From assembly GCA_003585735.1 (NCBI GenBank), contig NQOH01000001.1:440724-452090 (forward strand): 11,367 nt of DNA, in the 5' to 3' direction. The notes under the pieces were generated by a model, which saw nothing but the letters and a program-made list of their open reading frames with translations, made no database searches and was not told where the DNA came from. Source of the DNA: Gardnerella kenyensis (GTDB lineage Bacteria; Actinomycetota; Actinomycetes; Actinomycetales; Bifidobacteriaceae). The position numbers and the translations under genes were made by a program. Shown piece by piece: positions 6,641 to 11,367 of the stretch. Positions within the stretch are counted from its first letter, which is position 1, and every line of letters begins with the position of its first letter.

Positions 6641-6787
6641 TCAGTGCGAAAAATCTCAAATCTCTACCACACTAGTATTCGTATACTAAAGTCGCAAAAC
6701 AAACTGTGGGTTGGTGTGTGGTATGTGTGCCCGGTGTGGTGTTAGCGGAAGCACAGATGTTAGTGTTCTCTAAGCAACAAATAATCA
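6641..6787 (+). repeat. Left copy of an inverted dispersed repeat flanking the mevalonate genes
   Basis: A 24-base block (6641-6664, beginning TCAGTGCGAAAA) is identical to the reverse complement of 11313-11336. A second block of 38 bases (6750-6787, containing TAGTGTTCTCTA) matches the reverse complement of 11203-11240 at 32 of 38 positions, all six differences being transitions. The 85 bases between the blocks are partly alignable near the first block and GT-rich at about 6703-6745. No reading frame or transposase is seen in it. Confidence 0.88.
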
Positions 6788-6896
6788 CTTTTAACAGAAT
6801 ATGAAAACTCACTGAAGCAAGTGCAAATGTGAAGGAAACGAGAAAAATTTTTCGCAAATAGTAATTTTGTCGAAAAATACGATAAAGTAGTCCGGT
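6665..6896. other. Gene-free leader between the left repeat core and the thiolase promoter
   Basis: Besides the second repeat block it holds a 6-bp hairpin (TAGTAT 6673-6678 with ATACTA 6683-6688) and a GT-rich tract at about 6703-6745. Below that is AT-rich sequence leading to the promoter. Reading frames here are short, lack ribosome sites and resemble nothing I know. Confidence 0.6.
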
Positions 6897-6905
6897 TGGT
6901 ATACT
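6897..6905 (+). promoter_or_regulatory. Extended -10 promoter of the mevalonate genes
   Basis: TGG followed by TATACT (6900-6905) is an extended -10 element with 5 of 6 matches in the hexamer. No good -35 lies at the usual distance, as is common with extended -10 sites. It would give an untranslated leader of about 36 bases before the thiolase ATG. Confidence 0.5.
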
Positions 6906-6933
6906 GCAATACTGTTGCAACAAACAATTGATT

Positions 6934-6939
6934 AGGTGG
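6934..6939 (+). promoter_or_regulatory. Ribosome binding site deciding the thiolase start
   Basis: AGGTGG is 8 bases before ATG 6948. An in-frame GTG at 6936 lies inside this site and so cannot be the start. Confidence 0.8.
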
Positions 6940-6947
6940 CTAAACAT

Positions 6948-8168
6948 ATGACTGAAGTGGTGATTGCGAGCGCTGTACGTACGCCTATTGGCAAATTCGG
7001 CGGCAGCTTATCTTCGCTTTCCTCAGTTGATTTAGGAACGATTGCCGCAAAAGCCGCAATCGAACGCGCAGGTCTTAATGCTCACGACGTAGATCAAGCC
7101 ATTTTTGGCAACGTTTTGCAAGCAGGAAGCGGGCAGAATGTGGCTCGCCAAATCGCATTGCGAGCAGGTTTAGACACTTCCAGCTGCGCAATGACTATTA
7201 ACGAAGTATGCGGATCGGGCTTAAAAGCAGTTCGCTTGGCGCAATCTGCAATCGTTATGGGCGACGCGCAAGTTGTTGTTGCAGGCGGCACCGAAAGCAT
7301 GAGCAACGTGCCGTTTTACGCAACCAACTCGCGATTTAGCGGACACAAATACGGAAACTTTTCGCTAATTGACGGCTTGCAACGCGACGGCTTAAACGAC
7401 GCTTTTACAGGCGACGCAATGGGCGTTACTGCAGAAAACGTAGCCGCAAAATTTGGAATTACTCGCGAATCTCAAGATATTTTTGCGCTTAAATCTCACC
7501 AAAAAGCTGTTGCCGCTATTAAACGAGGCGATTTTGACGCTGAAATTGTACCGGTAACGCTTGCAAATGGAAGCGTTGTAACCAAAGACGAGCATCCGCG
7601 CGAAAACACGTCTTTGGAGCAGCTTTCGAAATTGCGCACGCTGTTTAAAGCTTCGGAAGAAAATGCAAACTCAGCTTGCGAAAATAGCGCCCACGAATCA
7701 ACTGTAACCGCTGGAAATGCAAGCGGAATTAACGACGGCGCCGCAGCCCTCGTTCTCATGAGCAAAGACTATGCAGAAGCGCACGGAATTAAATATCTTG
7801 CGAAAATTGTGGGATTTGCAGAAGGCGGAATCGACCCAGATTTAATGGGTTACGCTCCAAAGCATGTGATGGAACGCATGCTAAACGCAACCGGCAGCAG
7901 CGTTGAAAGCATTGATTTGTTTGAGATTAACGAGGCTTTTGCAGCGCAAAGTATTGCGGTTTCTGAGCAACTTCATATTGACGAGTCGAAGCTAAATGTG
8001 AGGGGCGGCGCGATTGCGCTCGGTCATCCGCTGGGTGCTAGCGGAGCGAGGATTTTGACGACGCTTATATACGCTTTGCGCGACAGCAATAAGAAAAATG
8101 GCGTGGCTGCTCTTTGCGTTGGCGGCGGAATTGGCGTTGCGATGCAGATTGAGTGCGCGAGTAAGTAG
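6948..8168 (+). CDS. atoB: Acetyl-CoA acetyltransferase (biosynthetic thiolase)
   Basis: Condenses two acetyl-CoA to acetoacetyl-CoA, the first step toward mevalonate. In the 406-residue product I see the nucleophilic Cys88 in NEVCGSG, the NEAFA segment (328-332), His360 in GGAIALGHPLGASG, and the second catalytic Cys390 in CVGGGIG. All four thiolase active-site elements are therefore present. The ATG at 6948 is preferred over a GTG at 6936 that lies within the ribosome site. Residues about 235-251 (Glu/Asn/Ala/Ser/His-rich) form a low-complexity insert just before the conserved VTAGNASGINDGA; the family usually has only a few residues there. First gene of the mevalonate trio, with an extended -10 promoter upstream. 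A role in fatty-acid degradation is possible in principle, but the neighbours argue for isoprenoid supply. Confidence 0.94.
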   Translation: MTEVVIASAVRTPIGKFGGSLSSLSSVDLGTIAAKAAIERAGLNAHDVDQAIFGNVLQAGSGQNVARQIALRAGLDTSSCAMTINEVCGSGLKAVRLAQSAIVMGDAQVVVAGGTESMSNVPFYATNSRFSGHKYGNFSLIDGLQRDGLNDAFTGDAMGVTAENVAAKFGITRESQDIFALKSHQKAVAAIKRGDFDAEIVPVTLANGSVVTKDEHPRENTSLEQLSKLRTLFKASEENANSACENSAHESTVTAGNASGINDGAAALVLMSKDYAEAHGIKYLAKIVGFAEGGIDPDLMGYAPKHVMERMLNATGSSVESIDLFEINEAFAAQSIAVSEQLHIDESKLNVRGGAIALGHPLGASGARILTTLIYALRDSNKKNGVAALCVGGGIGVAMQIECASK

Positions 8169-8173
8169 GAATC

Positions 8174-8234
8174 GCTGGTAAGTGCGTGTGCTGGTAAGCG
8201 CGTGTGCTGGTAAGTGCGTGTGCTGGTAAGTGCG
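8174..8234. repeat. 16-bp tandem repeat between thiolase and reductase genes
   Basis: Units GCTGGTAAGTGCGTGT start at 8174, 8190, 8206 and 8222 (last one partial). One base varies, in the second copy. The unit is not a multiple of three, which fits its non-coding place. Confidence 0.93.
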
Positions 8235-8320
8235 AAAGTAAGTAAGTAAATAAGTAAGTGCGCGCTGGTACTCAGATAAGTAAGTGCGCGCTTATACGCA
8301 GGTAAATAAATAAATAAGCA
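8234..8320. repeat. Tetranucleotide-rich tract before the reductase gene
   Basis: Runs of (gtaa/taag)n at about 8236-8258 and (taaa)n at about 8303-8316 surround a 16-base direct repeat, taagtaagtgcgcgct, at 8251-8266 and 8277-8292. Together with the 16-bp array, almost the whole 192-bp gap is simple sequence. I see no terminator and only a doubtful -10 (TATACG, 8326-8331). Confidence 0.8.
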
Positions 8321-8348
8321 AGCAATATACGTAGTCGACACAAATCAT

Positions 8349-8355
8349 GAGGTGA
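8349..8355 (+). promoter_or_regulatory. Ribosome binding site deciding the reductase start
   Basis: GAGGTGA ends 5 bases before ATG 8361. An alternative in-frame GTG at 8352 is embedded in it and is rejected. Confidence 0.8.
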
Positions 8356-8360
8356 TTTCG

Positions 8361-9749
8361 ATGACTGCTTTTCGTGAATTAAGCGTGGAAAATCGCATAA
8401 AAACCTTGCAAAACGAGGGCGCGATAGACGAGTCTGACGCAACTTTTTTGCTTAAGCAGCTTGCGGAAAGTTCCGATGCCACGATTCCGGCGGATGTTGC
8501 AAATCATATGATTGAGCATCAGATTGGAAAGTACACGCTTCCGGTTGGCGTTGTGCGAGGGCTGATTGTGAACGGCGAGGCGCGGGACGTGCTGGTTGCC
8601 ACCGAGGAGCCGTCCGTGATTGCGGCGGCGTGTAATGGGGCGAGGATTGCGGGGGCGTCTGGTATTGAAAGCGGAATTATTGCAAACTCAGCGCAATACG
8701 GAATTACTGCGCACTCTCAGAAATACGGAATTACTGCGCACTCTCCGCAATACGTAACAACCGCGCAAATAGCTTTTGAAGACGCGGACGGGAGCGTGGC
8801 GGCGCGTTTGCGCGAGATTGTTGGCGATTGCGAAAAGGTTGAAGAGTTACTGCGCGTTGCAAACGAGTCACACCCATCAATGAGTAAGAGGGGCGGCGGC
8901 GCGCGAAAATGCCGCGCTTCAGCTTTGCACGGCTTCGCCAAACTCGAGATTGACGTAGACACATGCGATGCGATGGGCGCAAACACAGTGAACACTATGG
9001 GCGAAGCCGTCAAAGCCCAGCTGGAAAGCTGGCTCGGCGTTGAGGCGCTTGTGGCGATTCTTAACAACACAAGCCGCGTTGCCACCACGGCAGAAGTGCG
9101 CATACCGGTTGAAGCGCTCGCATCCAGGCGGCTTGAAGAAGCTAAACGCGAAGGCGAAGGAAAGCGCCTCGCACGCCGAATCGCGGCATTAAGCGCGCTA
9201 GCCGCCAACGACCCGGAACGCGCCGCCACGCACAACAAAGGAATCCTAAACGGCATCGCAGGAGCCGCGCTCGCGTCCGGAAATGATACGCGAGCGCTAG
9301 AAGCGGCAGCACACGCGTGGGCGGCGCGCTCCGGTCGCTACCTACCACTGTCAACGTGGAACACCGAAATCTTAAATACCCAAACCATACTCCACGGCCG
9401 TATTGAAATTCCGCTACAAATCGGCATTGTTGGCGGCTCAATCTCATCTCTTCCAATGGCAAAACTCGCGCTTAAAATCGGCAAATACAAAAGCGCAAAC
9501 GACTTTAGAAACACGCTTGCAGCTCTCGGATTAGTGCAAAATCTTGCGGCACTGCGCGCGTTGGCAGGCCCTGGCATTCAGGCAGGTCACATGGCATTGC
9601 AAGCGTCGAATCTTGCGATTGCAGCCGGCGCAAAAGGCGCAGAAATCCAACAAATCGCGCATAATCTTATGCAACTTAGCGCATCAGAGCGTACTACAGA
9701 AAAAGTTGCGCAATTGCTTAAAAAGTTACGTGAATCAAGTAAAAATTGA
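8361..9749 (+). CDS. mvaA: Hydroxymethylglutaryl-CoA reductase, class II
   Basis: Reduces HMG-CoA to mevalonate in the cytoplasm. The class II (bacterial) form is indicated by the N-terminal ENRIKTLQ pattern and a 462-residue length without membrane segments. Catalytic residues are Glu83 in TEEPSVIAA, Lys293 in HNKGILNG, Asp309 in GNDTRA, and His410 in GHMAL near the mobile C-terminal flap. DAMGAN (203-208) belongs to the cofactor-binding region. Against the Pseudomonas mevalonii numbering (E83, K267, D283, H381), the last three are shifted by 26-29, which matches a repeat insert at about 101-136. Direction: many databases call this class degradative, but the HMG-CoA synthase 7 bases downstream argues for synthesis. 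GC content looks higher than in the neighbours around 8560-8660 and 8990-9350. Confidence 0.95.
   Translation: MTAFRELSVENRIKTLQNEGAIDESDATFLLKQLAESSDATIPADVANHMIEHQIGKYTLPVGVVRGLIVNGEARDVLVATEEPSVIAAACNGARIAGASGIESGIIANSAQYGITAHSQKYGITAHSPQYVTTAQIAFEDADGSVAARLREIVGDCEKVEELLRVANESHPSMSKRGGGARKCRASALHGFAKLEIDVDTCDAMGANTVNTMGEAVKAQLESWLGVEALVAILNNTSRVATTAEVRIPVEALASRRLEEAKREGEGKRLARRIAALSALAANDPERAATHNKGILNGIAGAALASGNDTRALEAAAHAWAARSGRYLPLSTWNTEILNTQTILHGRIEIPLQIGIVGGSISSLPMAKLALKIGKYKSANDFRNTLAALGLVQNLAALRALAGPGIQAGHMALQASNLAIAAGAKGAEIQQIAHNLMQLSASERTTEKVAQLLKKLRESSKN
8668..8775. repeat. 27-bp tandem repeat inside mvaA
   Basis: Three clear units start at 8695, 8722 and 8749 (each beginning aatacg) and encode QYGITAHSQ, KYGITAHSP and QYVTTAQIA. 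A degenerate earlier unit, ESGIIANSA, starts at 8668. The period is nine codons, so the frame is kept. The array is AT-richer than the coding DNA on either side. Confidence 0.88.
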
Positions 9750-9752
9750 GGA
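9748..9752 (+). promoter_or_regulatory. Ribosome binding site of mvaS overlapping the mvaA stop
   Basis: GAGGA shares its first two bases with the mvaA TGA stop and lies 4 bases before ATG 9757, so the two genes are probably translationally coupled. Confidence 0.8.
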
Positions 9753-9756
9753 AAAA

Positions 9757-11055
9757 ATGAATACTCCACCAACCACCGTCGGAATCGACCGCATCTCCTT
9801 CGCAACTCCCCACTACTACTTAAATCTCACGGATCTTGCAAACGCGCGCGGAATCGATCCTAATAAATTCACAATCGGCATCGGCCAAAGTGAGCAATCC
9901 GTGCCGCCTAATCACCAAGACATCGTCACTCTCGCCGCCGAAGCCGCGCGCCCACTCCTACCCCACATCGATAGCAATCGCCTCAAAATGCTAATCGTCG
10001 GCACAGAAAGCGGCGTCGACGCAAGCAAATCAAGCGCGCTATACGTTCAAAATCTGCTAAAACTCACGCCGTGGGTGCGTTGCGTTGAAGTAAAAGAGGC
10101 TTGCTACGGCGGCACCGCGGCTTTGATGATGGCATGCGACTACGTGCGCGCGCACGCCGAAAAAGATCCGCAAGTGCTCGTTATTGCGGCCGATATTGCG
10201 CGATACGGGCTTGCAACTCCTGGCGAAGTAACGCAGGGCGCTGGAGCTGTGGCAATGTTAGTTAGCACGAATCCGCACGTGCTTGAAATTAACGACGATA
10301 GCGTCGTAAAATCCGCGGATATTCAGGATTTTTGGCGACCGGTTTACCAGGATACAGCGCTTGCTCGCGGAAAGTTTTCGACTGAGCAGTATATAGAATT
10401 TTTCTGCGATGTGTGGAAGGAATATTGTGCGCAAAACGGTTGTAATTTCAACGATTTTGCGGGGCTGTGCTTCCATTTGCCGTATACAAAAATGGGTTTG
10501 AAAGCGCTTAAGGCGGCGATGGATTCTTGCGGTAATACTTGCGATAATTCTTGCGATAATTCTTGCGATAATAGCAACTTAAGCAAATCGTCACTCAATC
10601 GCTTACTTTCGCGCTACGAAACCAGCACGAAGTACAGCCGTCGCGTAGGCAACATTTATACGGGGTCCCTGTATTTGGGATTGTTGTCTTTGCTTGAGTT
10701 AGACGGACTTGAGCCAGACGGACTTGAGCCAGACGAATACGCTCACGAAAATAGCGAGCTTCCTCAACTTAAAAGCGGCGATAAAATCGGCTTATTCTCA
10801 TACGGATCCGGCGCTGTTGGCGAATTTTTCAGCGGCACGCTCGCGCCTAGATTTAAGGATGCGCTTTTTGCTAGGGAGCATGCGGATATGCTTGATTCGC
10901 GAGTGCGCTTAAGCGTTGCTGATTACGAGGCGATGTTTTCTAGCGTTGCGCATTACGCTCCGGAAGATTTCGTAAGCGACGCATCTCACCGCGATTGCGC
11001 GCACTTCTTCCTCGACGCAATCACTTCTCAAGAGCGCCACTACTCCGCGCGCTGA
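9757..11055 (+). CDS. mvaS: Hydroxymethylglutaryl-CoA synthase
   Basis: Condenses acetoacetyl-CoA with acetyl-CoA to HMG-CoA, the step between its two neighbours' reactions. The catalytic Glu84 (VGTESGVD), Cys116 (KEACYGGTAAL) and His240 (FHLPYTKMG) correspond to E79, C111 and H233 known in the Staphylococcus aureus enzyme. At 432 residues it is about 40 longer than usual bacterial MvaS. The excess includes a Cys/Asp/Asn/Ser repeat (about 259-274) and a DGLEP repeat (about 316-327). The ATG at 9757 is chosen for its GAGGA site and the 7-bp gap after mvaA; a longer reading into mvaA would lack a ribosome site and overlap heavily. A run of ten Cs follows the stop codon by nine bases. No intrinsic terminator is visible. 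Confidence 0.95.
   Translation: MNTPPTTVGIDRISFATPHYYLNLTDLANARGIDPNKFTIGIGQSEQSVPPNHQDIVTLAAEAARPLLPHIDSNRLKMLIVGTESGVDASKSSALYVQNLLKLTPWVRCVEVKEACYGGTAALMMACDYVRAHAEKDPQVLVIAADIARYGLATPGEVTQGAGAVAMLVSTNPHVLEINDDSVVKSADIQDFWRPVYQDTALARGKFSTEQYIEFFCDVWKEYCAQNGCNFNDFAGLCFHLPYTKMGLKALKAAMDSCGNTCDNSCDNSCDNSNLSKSSLNRLLSRYETSTKYSRRVGNIYTGSLYLGLLSLLELDGLEPDGLEPDEYAHENSELPQLKSGDKIGLFSYGSGAVGEFFSGTLAPRFKDALFAREHADMLDSRVRLSVADYEAMFSSVAHYAPEDFVSDASHRDCAHFFLDAITSQERHYSAR
10526..10573. repeat. 12-bp tandem repeat inside mvaS
   Basis: Four units of cttgcgataatt (first and last differ slightly) encode SCGN, TCDN, SCDN, SCDN. This puts four cysteines four residues apart in a loop between the catalytic His region and the conserved YSRRVGNIYTGS segment. 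Confidence 0.92.
10701..10736. repeat. 15-bp tandem repeat inside mvaS
   Basis: agacggacttgagcc occurs at 10701 and 10716, followed by a partial third copy. It encodes DGLEP repeats, an acidic loop. Confidence 0.88.
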
Positions 11056-11064
11056 AAACCAACA

Positions 11065-11074
11065 CCCCCCCCCC
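11065..11074. repeat. Run of ten cytosines after mvaS
   Basis: C10 begins nine bases after the mvaS stop codon. Homopolymer C/G runs of this length are slippage-prone. Confidence 0.95.
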
Positions 11075-11088
11075 GGCAAATGTTCCTG

Positions 11089-11200
11089 AAGCTTTGCACC
11101 AGTGCTTCTGCGAACGGTGATTTTGTAGCTTTGAAGTAATGCTTCTGCAAAAAGTGAGTATTTGCTGATTAGTTAACTTTAATAGTATTGCTCTGCAGAC
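11089..11200. repeat. Three degenerate direct repeats
   Basis: Copies of an approximate unit with core TGCTTCTGC occur at 11103-11111 and 11140-11148, and in the form TTGCTCTGC at 11188-11196. Each is followed by a loosely conserved purine-rich stretch and GTGA or CTGA. Spacing is about 37 and 48 bases. Confidence 0.55.
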
Positions 11201-11202
11201 GC

Positions 11203-11336
11203 TGATTACTTATTGCCTAGAGAACACTAGCATTCGTGCTGCTGCACACGTCACGTCATGCACTCCTACTATACACTCCGCATCAGCTTAGTTGCAGGAA
11301 TACCAGCGAGGTGAGATTTGAGATTTTTCGCACTGA
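11203..11336 (-). repeat. Right copy of the inverted dispersed repeat flanking the mevalonate genes
   Basis: Reverse-complement copy of 6641-6787. The 24-base block at 11313-11336 is identical and the 38-base block at 11203-11240 matches 32 of 38. The spacing between blocks is 13 bases shorter than on the left. GC-rich sequence lies just outside both copies. Confidence 0.88.
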
Positions 11337-11367
11337 GCGCGGCGAACGTCAGAGCCGCAGGCTGCTG

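Larger units (their letters stand above)
11056..11367. other. Gene-free region after mvaS
   Basis: It holds a C10 run, three degenerate direct repeats (about 11089-11200) and the right copy of the inverted flanking repeat. At the window edge is GC-rich sequence with a small hairpin (AGCC / GGCT at about 11353-11363). No coding frame with a ribosome site, no tRNA and no terminator with a T-run were seen. Confidence 0.7.

Noticed and set aside
6703..6745. G-quadruplex in the GT-rich tract
   Set aside because: There are not enough runs of three or more Gs.
8024..8341. Minus-strand frame of 105 codons across the 16-bp and tetranucleotide repeats
   Set aside because: It is kept open by the repeats themselves and overlaps the thiolase end; it has repetitive composition and no recognisable domain.
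8717..9256. Minus-strand frame of 179 codons opposite mvaA
   Set aside because: It is a shadow of the GC-richer part of mvaA; the catalytic residues are all in the plus-strand frame.
9544..9756. Upstream start for HMG-CoA synthase inside mvaA
   Set aside because: Homology to MvaS begins at residue 1 of the 9757 start, which has its own ribosome site.
11086..11155. Intrinsic terminator for the mevalonate genes
   Set aside because: Only short stems (GAAGC/GCTTC and similar) are present and none is followed by a T-run.

Overview
The window looks like chromosome from a low-GC member of the Bifidobacteriaceae, most like Gardnerella. This is inferred from the actinobacterial PcrA/UvrD helicase, AT-leaning codon use with GCG/CGC-rich patches, and GC-rich palindromic intergenic repeats. 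It was not confirmed by any database search. There are eight convincing protein genes. No tRNA, rRNA, CRISPR array or transposase gene was seen.

Left block, minus strand (about 45-2660): a three-gene unit read right to left. It encodes a small four-helix DUF4418-type membrane protein, an FtsX/MacB-type ABC permease with a Cys-Cys motif in its external domain, and the partner ATPase. The permease and ATPase genes are 4 bp apart. The Cys/Met/His clusters point to metal or thiol chemistry outside the membrane, but the substrate is unknown. The upstream region carries a clear operator-like palindrome.

Middle block (2664-6505): a PcrA/UvrD helicase gene on the minus strand lies divergent from xpt (xanthine phosphoribosyltransferase, purine salvage) on the plus strand. 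The helicase core is complete. It has a long acidic Tyr/Ser/Gln tail in front, a repeat insert before motif III, and a Lys/Ser/Tyr/Gly repeat linker before the C-terminal domain.

Right block, plus strand (6948-11055): acetyl-CoA acetyltransferase, class II HMG-CoA reductase and HMG-CoA synthase. These are the enzymes that convert acetyl-CoA to mevalonate; no lower-pathway gene is present here. Two diverged copies of one non-coding repeat, in opposite orientation (6641-6787 and 11203-11336), bracket the trio. Just left of the left copy are two strong nested palindromes (6506-6606).

A theme across the window is in-frame short tandem repeats (12, 15, 21, 27 and 42 bp units) inside seven of the eight genes' loops, tails or linkers, or as degenerate low-complexity inserts in the same kind of place. 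Only DUF4418 and xpt clearly lack them among the smaller genes. The one clear non-coding tandem array, before the reductase gene, has a 16-bp unit that is not a multiple of three.
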